A stretch of 64,000 nt of DNA, from the NCBI RefSeq assembly GCF_036013935.1, contig NZ_CP107902.1, positions 7,473,001-7,537,000 of the forward strand, written 5' to 3'. The notes beneath the pieces are model-generated. The model made no database searches. It saw nothing but the letters and a program-made list of their open reading frames with translations, and was not told the DNA's origin. Source of the DNA: Streptomyces sp. NBC_00461. Lineage in GTDB: Bacteria; Actinomycetota; Actinomycetes; Streptomycetales; Streptomycetaceae. Both the position numbers and the translations under genes were made by a program. Below are positions 42,714-51,989 of the stretch, piece after piece (the first letter of the stretch is position 1; every line of letters begins with the position of its first letter).

Positions 42714-45626
42714 GTGATCTCGTTGTCCGTCGCCTGGGACGACATCGGCGGATTGGTCGATGCCCACGAACGGTTTCTGGCCGGTGCGCGAGTCGAGGCG
42801 GACGTCCGTGGCCCGGTGCTCGAGTCCTGGAAGCGCTGCCGTTCGGTCGGGCTCCAGCCGCACCATCTGCTGCTCCCCTACGAAGCGGGCCTGACCCTGG
42901 ACGAGCGGTTCCGACGGGCCGCCGACCCGGTGCTCGACAAACTCGCCGCCTCCCTGGCCGACATGGGCACGACGATCGCGCTGTGCGACGCGCGGGGCCG
43001 CATGATCCAGCGATTCGGCGGAGGCCCGGCGCTGCAGGACCGACTCGACCAGGTCAACTTCGCCCCGGGATTCGACGCCTCCGAGCCGGTGGCCGGCACC
43101 AACGGCGTCGGCACAGCGCTCGCCGCACGCGTCCCCGTCTACGTCGTCGGCCGTGAACACTTCGCCGACTGCCTGCAACCCTTCGCCTGCGCGGGCTCGC
43201 CCGTGCGGGACCCGCTGAGCGGATGCATCGAGGCCGTCCTCGACCTCACCTGCCTGCGCGATCACGGCGACCCCGCCATGCTGCGACTGGTCCGCACGGC
43301 CGCCCGGGACATCGAGGGCAGACTCCTCGACCAGGCCACGGAACGGGAACGGGCCCTCCTCGCCGCCTACCGTCGGGCCGGCCCCGACGCGGGCGGGGCG
43401 CCACGGTCGCAGGGCCGGCCGGCGCACGGCCACGGCAGCGGGCAAGACGGCGACGGCCTCGGCCGGATCGACCTGGCCGTGCTGCGGGAACGGGCCGAGG
43501 AACTCATCGCCTCGCCGGACCGCACCCTCGACGAGGTGCCGCTGTCCGGCGGCCGGGTCGCCACACTGCTGCGGCGCCAGGTCATGGGCGCGGCGGGGGA
43601 GGCCGGGGTCGCGGTGGAGGCGCGCATCCTGGGCGGACCGCGGCTGAGCGGCCTCGGACTGCCGACATCGATGCCGACGTCACCGCCGGCATCGCCGCCG
43701 GGAACAGGGCCGGCGCCGGTGACGGTCGCCGCAGCGGGTGCGCCCACAGCGGTGGGCTCCGGGACCGGGACCGGGCCGAGGGCGCCCGCCCCGCCGACTC
43801 CGCCCCCCGTCGTCGTACGAACCGTGGTCCCCACGCCTCCCCCTCCCTCTCCACTGGCATCGCATGCCGAAACCGTCGGGGACGTCCTCGACGGGGCCGA
43901 GAGGCGGCTGCTGCTCGTCGGTGAGCCCGGTGTCGGGCGGCTGGTCGTACTCGCGCGCAGGCGGCTGGAGTTGCTGCACGAGGCGGGCATCCGGATCGGC
44001 ACCACGCTCGATGTGGCACGCACCGCGGAGGAACTGGCCGAGGTGACCGTTCCGCGGTTCGCGGACTTCGCCGCCGTCGACCTGCCCGACGCGGTGCTGC
44101 GCGGCGAGGAGCCGGAGGCGCTCGGCGGGCGGAGCGCGCTGCGCCGGGTGGCCATCCACGCCGTACGCAAGCAGCCCCACCATCTGTACGACGTCGGCGA
44201 CACCGTCGAGTACGTCCCGTCCACGCCGCAGGCCCGCTGCCTGGAGACCAGGCAGTCCATCATGGAACCCGCCCTGAGCGAGGCGGCCGGCTGGCTCGCA
44301 CAGGACCCGGAGCGACTGGCACGGGTGCTCGCGGCGGGCGTCCACTCCCTGATCACCGTGCCGCTGCGGGCCCGCGGCACCACGCTCGGCGTCGTCAGCT
44401 TCTACCGCTCCGAGAATCCCGCCCCCTTCGAGGACGACGACCTCTCCCTCGCCCAGGAACTCGTCCTTCGCGCGGCGACCTGCATCGACAACGCCCGCCG
44501 CTACACCCGCGAGCGCAACACCGCACTCGCCCTGCAGCGCAGCCTGCTGCCGAAGGGCCGTCCCGAGCAGAGCGCCGTCGAGGTCGCCTACCGCTATCTG
44601 CCCGCGCAGGCCGGCGTCGGCGGCGACTGGTTCGACGTCATCCCGCTGTCCGGCGCCCGGGTGGCGCTGGTCGTCGGCGACGTCGTCGGGCACGGCCTGC
44701 ACGCCGCCGCCACCATGGGCCGGCTGCGCACCGCCGTACACAACTTCTGTGCCCTCGACCTGCCCCCGGACGACCTCCTCGCCCACCTCGACGACCTGGT
44801 CGGACGCCTCGACCGGGGCGAGGGCTGGGAGGTGGAGAGCACCCAGGCCGACTCCGGCATAGTCGGAGCGACCTGCCTCTACGCCGTCTACGATCCGGTG
44901 TCCCGGCGCTGCTCCCTCACCCGCGCCGGGCACCCCCTGCCCGCGGTCGTCGCGCCGGACGGCACGGTCGAGTTCGTCGACCTGCCCGCCGGCCAGCCCC
45001 TGGGCCTGGGCGGCATGCCTTTCGAGACCGTCGAGCTGGAACTGGCCGAAGGCAGCCAACTGGTGCTCTACACCGACGGGTTGGTCGAGGACCGGCTGCG
45101 CGACATCGACTCCGGCCTGGACCGGCTCCGTGCCGTCCTGGGCGTCGCCGGCCGGGCCCCGGAGGACACCTGCGAGGCGGTGCTCGACGCGCTGCTGCCG
45201 TCCCGGCCGAGCGACGACGTGGCCCTGCTCGTCGCCCGCACCCATGTCCTCGGCCCGGACCGGGTCGCCCAGTGGGACCTGCCCAGCAATCCGGCTGTCG
45301 TCTCCCGCGCCCGCACCGCGGTCACCGGGCAGCTGCACGCCTGGAACCTCGACGACCTCGCGTTCACCACCGAACTGGTCGCCAGCGAACTCGTCACCAA
45401 CGCCATCCGCCACGCCACCGGCCCCGTGCAACTGCGCCTGATGCGGGACCGTGCCCTCATCTGCGAGGTCTCCGACGGCAGCAGCACCTCGCCCCGCCTG
45501 CGCCGCGCCCGCACGGAGGACGAGGGCGGGCGTGGCCTGTTCCTGGTCGCCCAGCTCACGGAGCGCTGGGGCACGCGGTACACGCCCTACGGCAAGGTCA
45601 TCTGGGCGGAACAGCCGCTGCCGTGA
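42714..45626 (+). CDS. GAF/SpoIIE phosphatase/HATPase signalling protein
   Basis: This 970-aa protein is read from GTG 42714 with AGGTGA five bases upstream; TTG 42723 is alternative. The N-terminal region (1-200) resembles the sensor part of AcoR-like activators (VLESWKRCRSVGLQPHHLLL, GTNGVGTALAARVPVYVVG). A Pro-rich linker (~320-380) precedes a GAF domain (~420-590). The SpoIIE/PP2C phosphatase follows (~610-830: GVGGDWFDVIPLSG, VVGDVVGHGLHAAATMGRLR, VLYTDGLVEDR). An RsbW-like HATPase closes it (~850-970: TELVASELVTNAIRHATGP). Such proteins control anti-sigma-factor antagonist phosphorylation. No partner STAS gene is adjacent. Confidence 0.93.
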   Translation: MISLSVAWDDIGGLVDAHERFLAGARVEADVRGPVLESWKRCRSVGLQPHHLLLPYEAGLTLDERFRRAADPVLDKLAASLADMGTTIALCDARGRMIQRFGGGPALQDRLDQVNFAPGFDASEPVAGTNGVGTALAARVPVYVVGREHFADCLQPFACAGSPVRDPLSGCIEAVLDLTCLRDHGDPAMLRLVRTAARDIEGRLLDQATERERALLAAYRRAGPDAGGAPRSQGRPAHGHGSGQDGDGLGRIDLAVLRERAEELIASPDRTLDEVPLSGGRVATLLRRQVMGAAGEAGVAVEARILGGPRLSGLGLPTSMPTSPPASPPGTGPAPVTVAAAGAPTAVGSGTGTGPRAPAPPTPPPVVVRTVVPTPPPPSPLASHAETVGDVLDGAERRLLLVGEPGVGRLVVLARRRLELLHEAGIRIGTTLDVARTAEELAEVTVPRFADFAAVDLPDAVLRGEEPEALGGRSALRRVAIHAVRKQPHHLYDVGDTVEYVPSTPQARCLETRQSIMEPALSEAAGWLAQDPERLARVLAAGVHSLITVPLRARGTTLGVVSFYRSENPAPFEDDDLSLAQELVLRAATCIDNARRYTRERNTALALQRSLLPKGRPEQSAVEVAYRYLPAQAGVGGDWFDVIPLSGARVALVVGDVVGHGLHAAATMGRLRTAVHNFCALDLPPDDLLAHLDDLVGRLDRGEGWEVESTQADSGIVGATCLYAVYDPVSRRCSLTRAGHPLPAVVAPDGTVEFVDLPAGQPLGLGGMPFETVELELAEGSQLVLYTDGLVEDRLRDIDSGLDRLRAVLGVAGRAPEDTCEAVLDALLPSRPSDDVALLVARTHVLGPDRVAQWDLPSNPAVVSRARTAVTGQLHAWNLDDLAFTTELVASELVTNAIRHATGPVQLRLMRDRALICEVSDGSSTSPRLRRARTEDEGGRGLFLVAQLTERWGTRYTPYGKVIWAEQPLP

Positions 45627-45635
45627 CGCTCCGCC

Positions 45636-45669
45636 GGACGCACGGTGATGACTGGACGCACGGTGATGA
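45636..45669. repeat. 16-bp direct repeat between convergent genes
   Basis: GGACGCACGGTGATGA occurs at 45636-45651 and 45654-45669, in the 52-bp gap between the SpoIIE-type gene stop and the membrane-protein stop. Confidence 0.85.
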
Positions 45670-45678
45670 GTCCGCGGG

Positions 45679-47031
45679 TCACCAGCCCGTCAACAGCAGG
45701 TGGTTGACGAGAAGGGCAAGGGCCGCCTGCGCTGCCAGCCAGCCTCGCGCCCTCGTCAGAAAGGCGCAGCTCGGCAGCAGCCACATCGCGAACGGCAGCC
45801 AGATGCGCTCCGTCTCCGCCTTGCTCATGCCGGACACGTCGGCGACGAGAAGGGCGAGCAGAGCGACGGCCACGAGGACGGCGAGGCGGAAGGCGGGCGC
45901 CGGGGCGCGACGCGTGAGAGCCACCCCCGTGCGGCGCAGTCCCGCGGCCGTCGCCGGGCCGACGACGAACACCGTGCAGGCCAGGTTCGCCCACACCCAG
46001 TAGCCGTACGGTCGGACGCCGCCCGCTCCCTGGCGGTAGCGGGTGACGAGCAGCCGGTACGCCTCCCACCAGTCGAAGCCCAGCGTGGTGAACACGACCG
46101 GCACGACGGCGAGTCCGGCGAGCAGGAAGGGGAGCGGGCGGGCGCGCCGGGAGCCCAGGAGGAGGACCGCGGCGGCGATCAGGGCGAAGAGCGTGAGGCC
46201 GTAGGAGAGGTATGCGGTCAGGCCGAGGAGGAGGCCCGAGGCGAGCGCCGTGCGGCGGGGGCTGCGACCCGTCACCGCCAGGGCCAGGAACGCGACCGAC
46301 CAGGCGGCGACCGCCGTGAAGTAGCCGTCGGCGGAGGTCCCCACCCACACCGCCGCCGGGGCCAGGACGAGATATGGGGCGGCGCGCCGGGCGAGCGTCT
46401 CGTCGGCGAGTGCCCGTACGGCGATCAGGACCGCGACCGTCGCGGTCGTGCCGACCGTGATGACGAAGGCGCCCGCCCAGCCCCCGCCGCCCAGCCCGGC
46501 CCTGTCGAGGAGGACGAAGGTGAGGGTGGCACCCGGGGGATGGCCGGCGACGTGCGCGGGCCAGTTGCCGGGGGAGTCGATCAGGATGTGGTGGTTGAAG
46601 TCCCGCAGGGCGGCGGCGATGTCGTGGAAGCGGCCGACGACCGGGAGGTACTCGTTCCGGGTCGTCAGCTGCTCGGCGATGCCCCGGTACCAGCCGTCGA
46701 CCAGGGCGAGGGACCACGTCCAGGCCGCCGCCGCCCCCCAGCCGGCGAGGAGCAGGGGGCGCCAGGGCAGACGGGCCGCCACGGCGGGGCCGTACGCGAC
46801 CACGGCGGCCGCGACGGCGAGCGCGGCCGGGGTGCCGGGACCGACGTGCGGCTCCCAGGTCGCCAGCAGCGGGGGCCAGGCGACCCGCAGTGTGCCGTCG
46901 CGGTGCTCGATGCCGGAGCCGACGACTACCGCCGTCGCGACGAGCAGCGCGGCGGCGACGGCCGCGTACAGGTCACGAAGGGTCTCGCGCAGAGGCTTGC
47001 ACTGCGGCTCGCAAAGGGGCTCACTGGTCAC
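45679..47031 (-). CDS. Polytopic membrane protein, glycosyltransferase-like
   Basis: This 450-aa protein is read from GTG 47031 with no good ribosome site. About eleven hydrophobic helices are visible, with WYRGIAEQLTTRNEYLPVVG and the luminal HILIDSPGNWPAHVAGHPPG near residue 160. That layout recalls GT-C-type or ArnT-like lipid-sugar transferases but no catalytic signature is firm. It is divergent from the molybdopterin oxidoreductase, with 113 bp between. Function is unknown; membrane-linked sugar transfer is possible. Confidence 0.7.
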   Translation of the reverse strand: MTSEPLCEPQCKPLRETLRDLYAAVAAALLVATAVVVGSGIEHRDGTLRVAWPPLLATWEPHVGPGTPAALAVAAAVVAYGPAVAARLPWRPLLLAGWGAAAAWTWSLALVDGWYRGIAEQLTTRNEYLPVVGRFHDIAAALRDFNHHILIDSPGNWPAHVAGHPPGATLTFVLLDRAGLGGGGWAGAFVITVGTTATVAVLIAVRALADETLARRAAPYLVLAPAAVWVGTSADGYFTAVAAWSVAFLALAVTGRSPRRTALASGLLLGLTAYLSYGLTLFALIAAAVLLLGSRRARPLPFLLAGLAVVPVVFTTLGFDWWEAYRLLVTRYRQGAGGVRPYGYWVWANLACTVFVVGPATAAGLRRTGVALTRRAPAPAFRLAVLVAVALLALLVADVSGMSKAETERIWLPFAMWLLPSCAFLTRARGWLAAQAALALLVNHLLLTGW

Positions 47032-47144
47032 GCGGAAACGCTAGGCGGGGCGGGCTGCCCCGAACGGCTGACATGCGCGGACGTCAGAGTTTCGTCATGG
47101 TTCGCAGACCCGTTGCCGGGGCGGTCCGGACCTACCGTCGGAGC

Positions 47145-48380
47145 ATGAGACGGCCCCGCTTCTCGTCCCCCTTCTCGCCCTCCTTCTGGCGCAGCCCGCT
47201 GCGCGGCCCCTGGTTCACATCGGTGCTCGGCATCGTCCTGCTCGGCGGGATCACCGTGCTGTTCGTGACGGGACTGCTGTCATACGCCGCCTACAACCCG
47301 GACCTGTCGCCGGTGAACGACAAGACCCCGGACAAGGGCGTCCTCGGCTTCTACCTGTTCTCCTGGCCGACCGACCCGCACTGGCTGTACCGGCTCACCC
47401 AGGGCACCCATGTCACCCTCGGGATCACGCTCATCCCCGTCCTGCTGGCCAAGCTGTGGTCGGTCGTGCCCAGGCTGTTCACGCTGCCGCCCGCCCGCTC
47501 CCTCGCCCACGCCCTGGAACGGATCTCGCTGCTGTTGCTGGTCGGCGGCGGCCTGTTCGAGTTCGTCACCGGCGTGCTGAACGTCCAGCTCGACTACGTC
47601 TTCCCCGGCTCCTTCTACCCGCTGCACTTCTACGGCGCCTGGGTCTTCTTCGCCGCGTTCCTCGCGCACGCCGTGCTGAAGTTGCCGACGGCCTGGCGCA
47701 ACCTGCGTCAACTGCACGAGGAGCCGAGCGAGTTGGTGGCCCCGGACCCGGATCCGCCCACCGTCTCCCGGCGCGGCGCCCTCGGGCTGGTCGGGGGCGG
47801 CTCGCTGCTGCTGTTGGCCACGACGGCCGGGCAGGACTTCGACGGGCTGCGCTGGAGCGCCGTGCTGGCCCCGCACGGCGGCGTCGATCCCGGCAGCGGC
47901 CCCGGCGGCTTCCAGATCAACAAGACCGCCGCGTACGCCGGGATCACCGCCGCCGACAGGAGCGAGGACGCCTGGCGCCTGGTGGTGACGGGACGCTCCG
48001 GGACCGTCCGGCTCAGCCGCGCCGAACTTCTCCGACTCCCCTTGCACAGCTCGGCGTTGCCCATCGCCTGCGTCGAGGGCTGGTCGACCTCCGACCAGTG
48101 GTGGCGCGGCGTACGGCTGCGGGACCTCGCGGCCCTCGTCGGCCACGACGGGGACCCGCCCGACGTGTTCGTGGAGTCGCTGCAACGGCACGGCGCCTTC
48201 CGCCGGGCCGCCCTGCGCGCCAACCAGGTCGCCGACCCGCGATCCCTGCTCGCCCTGTTCGTCAACGGCGAGGACCTGACCCCCGACCACGGCCACCCCG
48301 CACGGATCATCGTGCCCGCGGCACCCGGCGTGCTCAACACCAAGTGGGTGGCCGCACTGAGCTTCGGAGACCTGCGATGA
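47145..48380 (+). CDS. Molybdopterin oxidoreductase with b-type cytochrome-like N-terminus
   Basis: This 411-aa protein is read from ATG 47145 with GGAG upstream. Four helices in the first ~210 residues contain His in TQGTHVTLG, HFYGAW and FLAHAVLK, typical of b-type heme ligands. A basic linker (about 225) precedes the oxidoreductase molybdopterin domain (260-411), with the Mo-binding Cys in LPIACVEGWSTSDQWWRG, as in YedY/MsrP-type enzymes. It is probably a membrane-bound reductase or oxidase of an external substrate, drawing electrons through its own cytochrome part. The next gene overlaps it by ATGA. Confidence 0.9.
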   Translation: MRRPRFSSPFSPSFWRSPLRGPWFTSVLGIVLLGGITVLFVTGLLSYAAYNPDLSPVNDKTPDKGVLGFYLFSWPTDPHWLYRLTQGTHVTLGITLIPVLLAKLWSVVPRLFTLPPARSLAHALERISLLLLVGGGLFEFVTGVLNVQLDYVFPGSFYPLHFYGAWVFFAAFLAHAVLKLPTAWRNLRQLHEEPSELVAPDPDPPTVSRRGALGLVGGGSLLLLATTAGQDFDGLRWSAVLAPHGGVDPGSGPGGFQINKTAAYAGITAADRSEDAWRLVVTGRSGTVRLSRAELLRLPLHSSALPIACVEGWSTSDQWWRGVRLRDLAALVGHDGDPPDVFVESLQRHGAFRRAALRANQVADPRSLLALFVNGEDLTPDHGHPARIIVPAAPGVLNTKWVAALSFGDLR

Positions 48381-48838
48381 GGCGCCCCGGATTCCTGCCA
48401 CCTGTCGGCAGTCCGCTCCAACTCCTGCTGCTCGCCTGCTCGTTCGCGCTCGCCGGATACGCGGGAGTGCGACTGCTCGCGGGGGACTGGTTCGAGGTGG
48501 CCCTGTGGTTCGTTGGGGCGGCGCTGATCCACGACCTGGTGCTGCTGCCGCTGTACGCGGCGGCGGACCGCGCACTGGTGAAGGCGGCCGGCCCGCGGCG
48601 CGGGTGGGTGGGGTACGTCCGCGTGCCGGCCGCGCTGTCGCTGCTGCTCCTGCTGGTCTGGTTCCCACTGATCAGCGGACAGGTGGCGACGCGCTACGCG
48701 TCCGCCACCAGTCTGTCCGCCGACGGTTTCCTTGCTCGTTGGCTGTTGGTGTCGGCTGTGCTTTTCGGTGGTTCGGCGCTGTTGTTCGTGGTGCGGGTGC
48801 GTAGGGCGACGAAGCAGCGGTCGCCGGCGGTCCACTGA
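48377..48838 (+). CDS. Small membrane protein coupled to the molybdopterin oxidoreductase
   Basis: This 153-aa protein starts at ATG 48377 within the ATGA overlap with the oxidoreductase stop. Four hydrophobic helices are visible (LLLLACSFALAGYAGVRLLA, FEVALWFVGAALIHDLVLLP, VPAALSLLLLLVWFPLISG, WLLVSAVLFGGSALLFVVRV). It probably forms part of the membrane complex with its partner. Its 3' end (last ~53 codons) lies in the first copy of a 223-bp tandem duplication; a second copy of the same frame runs to a stop at 49061 without a start of its own. Confidence 0.8.
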   Translation: MRRPGFLPPVGSPLQLLLLACSFALAGYAGVRLLAGDWFEVALWFVGAALIHDLVLLPLYAAADRALVKAAGPRRGWVGYVRVPAALSLLLLLVWFPLISGQVATRYASATSLSADGFLARWLLVSAVLFGGSALLFVVRVRRATKQRSPAVH

Positions 48839-49125
48839 TCGACGGCACGCCAGCCCGCGCGGTGTGCGTGCCGCAGTGGGGCGGGCGTGTCGAGTTCTGG
48901 CTCAGGTGGCGGCGCGTTACGCGTCCGCCACCAGTCTGTCCGCCGACGGTTTCCTCGCCCGTTGGCTGTTGGTGTCGGCCGTGCTCTTCGGCGGCTCGGC
49001 GCTGTTGTTCGTGGTGCGGGTGCGTAGGGCGACGAAGCAGCGGTCGCCGGCGGTCCACTGATCGACGGCACGCCAGCCCGCGCGGTGTGCGTGCCGCAGT
49101 AGGGCGGGCGTGCCGAGCCTGGCCC
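48680..49125. repeat. 223-bp tandem duplication at convergent gene ends
   Basis: Units 48680-48902 and 48903-49125 are near-identical, with a constant 223-bp offset. Unit 1 holds the end of the small membrane protein gene (stop 48838). Unit 2 holds the end of the methyltransferase gene (stop 48917). Scattered differences lie mainly at third positions of the membrane-protein frame. Before duplication the two genes would have overlapped by about 145 bp in opposite directions. Confidence 0.95.
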
Positions 49126-49759
49126 AGGGGAAGGGGCTGCCGGCGGCCCCTTGCGCGTCGGTGACATGTACCCGGACCCGCTCGTCGATGTCCGGCCCGG
49201 GAACCGTCTCCGCGATCAACAGGCCGCCGGGGGACAGGAGTTGGGCCATCCTGGCGAGCAGGGCGCGCGGGTCGCCGCCGATGCCGAGGTTGCCGTCGAG
49301 CAGGAGCACGGTGCCCCAGCGGCCCTCGGCGGGCAGCGCCTCGAAGACGGAGCGGCGCAGTGCCTGTCCGCCCAGCCCGATCGTGCGTGCGACCGCCTCC
49401 TCACTCACGTCGATGCCGAGCACCGGCCATCCGCGCGCGCCGAGTGCCGCGACCAGGCGGCCCGGCCCGCAGCCGACGTCCAGCACCGCGCCCTCGCAGC
49501 GCCGTACCACCTCCAGGTCCACCGCGTCGGCCTCGGAGCACCAACGCTCCACCTCCAGAAGCAGCAACCATCCGTCGGCGCGCCGCAGGAACAGCGGGCC
49601 CCGACCGGTGCGCAGGGCATGGGCGTAGGGGTCCGCGGACCAGGTGCCGTCGTCGGTGAGGGTGTCGGCGCCGACGGGTGTGAAGGTGCCGGTGCCAGTG
49701 CCCGGCTGCCGGCCGATCAACGTCGCCACCTCCGGCGCACCACGCGTCGTGCCGCTCAC
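48917..49759 (-). CDS. SAM-dependent methyltransferase
   Basis: This 280-aa protein is read from GTG 49759, overlapping the upstream gene's stop (GTGA). The SAM-binding motif I is VLDVGCGPGRLVAALGARGW (about 95-115), with acidic VLGIDVSEEAV after it. LLLDGNLGIGGDPRALLARM follows. The last ~40 residues (RTRTTNNSAEPPKSTADTNS and on) are low-complexity and antisense to the small membrane protein frame, so they may be an acquired tail. It is the last gene of a GT2-DUF2064-methyltransferase operon. The substrate is unknown, perhaps a glycolipid precursor. Confidence 0.9.
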   Translation of the reverse strand: MSGTTRGAPEVATLIGRQPGTGTGTFTPVGADTLTDDGTWSADPYAHALRTGRGPLFLRRADGWLLLLEVERWCSEADAVDLEVVRRCEGAVLDVGCGPGRLVAALGARGWPVLGIDVSEEAVARTIGLGGQALRRSVFEALPAEGRWGTVLLLDGNLGIGGDPRALLARMAQLLSPGGLLIAETVPGPDIDERVRVHVTDAQGAAGSPFPWARLGTPALLRHAHRAGWRAVDQWTAGDRCFVALRTRTTNNSAEPPKSTADTNSQRARKPSADRLVADA

Positions 49760-50364
49760 CGGGCCGCCGCCGTGAGCTGTGCCAGGGTCGCCGCGAAGCG
49801 TCCGGACGGTGCGGCCCCGGCGACGACTTCGGCGTCCTGCGAGGTGTCCACATCGCGCAGGCGGGGCAGGTCCCGTACCCGCAGGCCCGCGAGGCGGGCC
49901 CGTTGGACGGCGCCCGTGTGGGGCGTCGACATCGGGACGCCGAGCAGGAGTGAAGGGTCGGGCTCGGCCAGCCCGAGAGCCCAGAAACCGCCGTCCTGCG
50001 CGGGGCCGAACCAGGCGTCGCAGTCGGCGAAGTCGACGCTGAGGAGGCCGGGAGTCACCTGCGGGGTGTCCATGCCGATGAGGAGGGCAGGGCCGGTGCA
50101 GCTCGCGAACGCGGCGGCCAGCCGTTCGTCGAGCCCGCCCGGGCACTGCCGTACGACCTCGAAGCCGGACGGCAGCCAGGGGCCCGGAGCGCCCTCCAGG
50201 ACCAGCACACGGCGGTGTGCGGGGGTCCGCGCCACGACGTCCAGGGTGTCCGCGAGAGCCGCCTCGGCGAGCGCGGCCGCCTCCCGCGGGCTGAACGGCG
50301 GTGTCAGCCGGGTCTTCACCTTCCCGGGCACGGGCTCCTTCGCGATGACCAGGAGCGTGGTCAT
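49756..50364 (-). CDS. TIGR04282/DUF2064 glycosyltransferase-like protein
   Basis: This 202-aa protein has the DUF2064 core: LLVIAKEPVPGKVKTRLTPP (nucleotide-sugar-like N-terminal loop), then LIGMDTPQVTP and FGPAQDGGFWALGL. This family resembles nucleotidyl or glycosyl transferases (GT-A-like fold) and often accompanies GT2 genes. It sits between the GT2 gene (ATGA overlap at 50361-50364) and the methyltransferase gene (GTGA at 49756-49759), so all three are coupled. The reaction is not established. Confidence 0.9.
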   Translation of the reverse strand: MTTLLVIAKEPVPGKVKTRLTPPFSPREAAALAEAALADTLDVVARTPAHRRVLVLEGAPGPWLPSGFEVVRQCPGGLDERLAAAFASCTGPALLIGMDTPQVTPGLLSVDFADCDAWFGPAQDGGFWALGLAEPDPSLLLGVPMSTPHTGAVQRARLAGLRVRDLPRLRDVDTSQDAEVVAGAAPSGRFAATLAQLTAAAR

Positions 50365-51110
50365 GGGCGGGCCCCTTCCCGCGCCGGCAGGTCCACGGGC
50401 GGCTCGGCCAGCACCCGGCTCATGTCCCGCACCGCCTGCCAGGTCCCGCGCCAGGTGCCGGTCACCTTGGAGGTGCCCGCGCGCGGCCGGTACGGGACGT
50501 CGTACTCGGCGATGCGCCAGCCCGCGTCGGCCGCGCGGACGACCATCTGCAGGGGGTAGCCGCTGCGACGGTCCGAGAGGCCGAGGGCGAGCAGGGGCTC
50601 GCGGCGGGCGGCGCGCAAGGGGCCGAGGTCGCGCAGCCGCAGGCCGGAGCGGCGGCGCAGGAGGCGGGTCACGGCCAGGTTGCCGGCGCGGGCGTGCGGC
50701 GGCCAGGCGCCGCGGGACCGCGGGCGGCGGCGGCCGAGCACCAGGTCCGCCTCACCGGCCACGATCCGGCGCACGAAGGGCACCAGGTCGGCCGGGTCGA
50801 GCGAGGCGTCGCAGTCGCAGAAGCAGACGATGTCCGCCGTGGCGGCGGTCAGGCCGGCATGGCAGGCGGCGCCGAAGCCGCGCCGCTCCTCGTGCACCAC
50901 GCTCGCGCCGAGGGCGCGGGCGATGTCCGCCGAGCCGTCGGTGGAGCCGTTGTCCACGACGAGCGCGCGCCAGCCGGCCGGGATGCGTGCCAGGACCTGT
51001 GGGAGGGCCTCGGCCTCGTCGAGACAGGGGAGCACGACGTCCACGGACGCCGCGACCGGTTCCCGCGCGTCGGATACGTCTTCGCCAGATTCGTCGGAAG
51101 GGGTCGTCAC
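50361..51110 (-). CDS. Family 2 glycosyltransferase
   Basis: This 249-aa protein is read from GTG 51110 with AGGGTGA upstream; GTG 51119 is alternative. The GT2 motifs are VVLPCLDEAEALPQVLARIP, LVVDNGSTDGSADIARALGA and the DxD-like FCDCDASLDPADLVPFV. The pattern is of dolichol-phosphate-mannose-synthase-like enzymes, which move a sugar from a nucleotide to a lipid phosphate, but no C-terminal membrane domain is present. It is the first gene of a three-gene coupled operon. Confidence 0.92.
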   Translation of the reverse strand: MTTPSDESGEDVSDAREPVAASVDVVLPCLDEAEALPQVLARIPAGWRALVVDNGSTDGSADIARALGASVVHEERRGFGAACHAGLTAATADIVCFCDCDASLDPADLVPFVRRIVAGEADLVLGRRRPRSRGAWPPHARAGNLAVTRLLRRRSGLRLRDLGPLRAARREPLLALGLSDRRSGYPLQMVVRAADAGWRIAEYDVPYRPRAGTSKVTGTWRGTWQAVRDMSRVLAEPPVDLPAREGARP

Positions 51111-51222
51111 GGCTCTCACCCTACGAGCGCGAAATGGACAAAACGGGCGCCTGTGTCTTACGAAACACGGACGTCAGGAGCCGACGGCGGCGCTCGCGCG
51201 TGCGCGGTGCGAGGCTGGCTCC

Positions 51223-51984
51223 ATGGACCATCAGCAGTACGGACACTCCGGGGCCCGGGTGCTCGTCGTCGACGACGACCCCACCGTCGCCGAGGTCGTC
51301 ACCGGATACCTCGACCGGGCCGGATACGTCGTCGACCGGGCGGCCGACGGCCCCGAGGCGCTCGCCCGGGCCGCGGCGCACTGGCCGGACCTCGTCGTCC
51401 TGGACCTGATGCTGCCCGGTATGGACGGCCTGGAGGTGTGCCGGCGGATACGGGGACGCGGGCCCGTGCCGGTCATCATGCTCACCGCGCGCGGCGACGA
51501 GGACGACCGCATCCTCGGCCTGGAGGTCGGCGCGGACGACTACGTCACCAAGCCGTTCAGCCCGCGCGAACTGGTCCTGCGCGTCGAGTCCGTACTGCGC
51601 CGCACCCGCCCGGCCCAGCCGGCGGGAGTCCTCGGCGCCGCCGGCCTCTCGGTGGATCCGACGGCCCGCCGTGCCCTCAAGGGAGGAGTCGAACTCGCCC
51701 TCACCATCCGGGAGTTCGACCTCCTCGCCTTCTTCCTGCGCCACCCCGGCCGTGTCTTCAGCCGCGAGGACCTGATGCGCGAGGTGTGGGGCTGGGACTT
51801 CGGTGACCTGTCGACCGTCACCGTCCATGTGCGCCGACTGCGGGGCAAGGTCGAGGACGACCCGGGCAGACCCCGTCTCATCCAGACCGTGTGGGGCGTC
51901 GGCTACCGCTTCGACGGCTCCGAAGGCGGCTTCGGCAACGGCACAGAGGGTGGCTCCGAACACGGCTCCCGAGCGGAGGCGTGA
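51223..51984 (+). CDS. OmpR-type response regulator
   Basis: This 253-aa protein has a receiver domain with VVDDDP and phosphoacceptor D61 in VLDLMLPGMDG. A winged-helix DNA-binding domain follows (about 140-235: FDLLAFFLRHPGRVFSREDL, TVHVRRLRGKVEDDPGRPRL, VWGVGYRFDG). A short Gly/Ser-rich tail ends it. It is coupled with the kinase gene by a GTGA-type junction. Target genes are unknown. The divergent GT2 operon starts 112 bp away and could be under its control. Confidence 0.96.
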   Translation: MDHQQYGHSGARVLVVDDDPTVAEVVTGYLDRAGYVVDRAADGPEALARAAAHWPDLVVLDLMLPGMDGLEVCRRIRGRGPVPVIMLTARGDEDDRILGLEVGADDYVTKPFSPRELVLRVESVLRRTRPAQPAGVLGAAGLSVDPTARRALKGGVELALTIREFDLLAFFLRHPGRVFSREDLMREVWGWDFGDLSTVTVHVRRLRGKVEDDPGRPRLIQTVWGVGYRFDGSEGGFGNGTEGGSEHGSRAEA

Positions 51985-51989
51985 CGACC

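Noticed and set aside
46890..47144. N-terminal extension of the molybdopterin oxidoreductase
   Set aside because: Residues before MRRPRFSSPF are antisense to the membrane-protein gene and Arg-rich; ATG 47145 has its own GGAG.
49756..51110. Complete biosynthetic gene cluster of secondary metabolism
   Set aside because: GT2, DUF2064 and methyltransferase form a small conserved operon; no core synthase or precursor gene is nearby.
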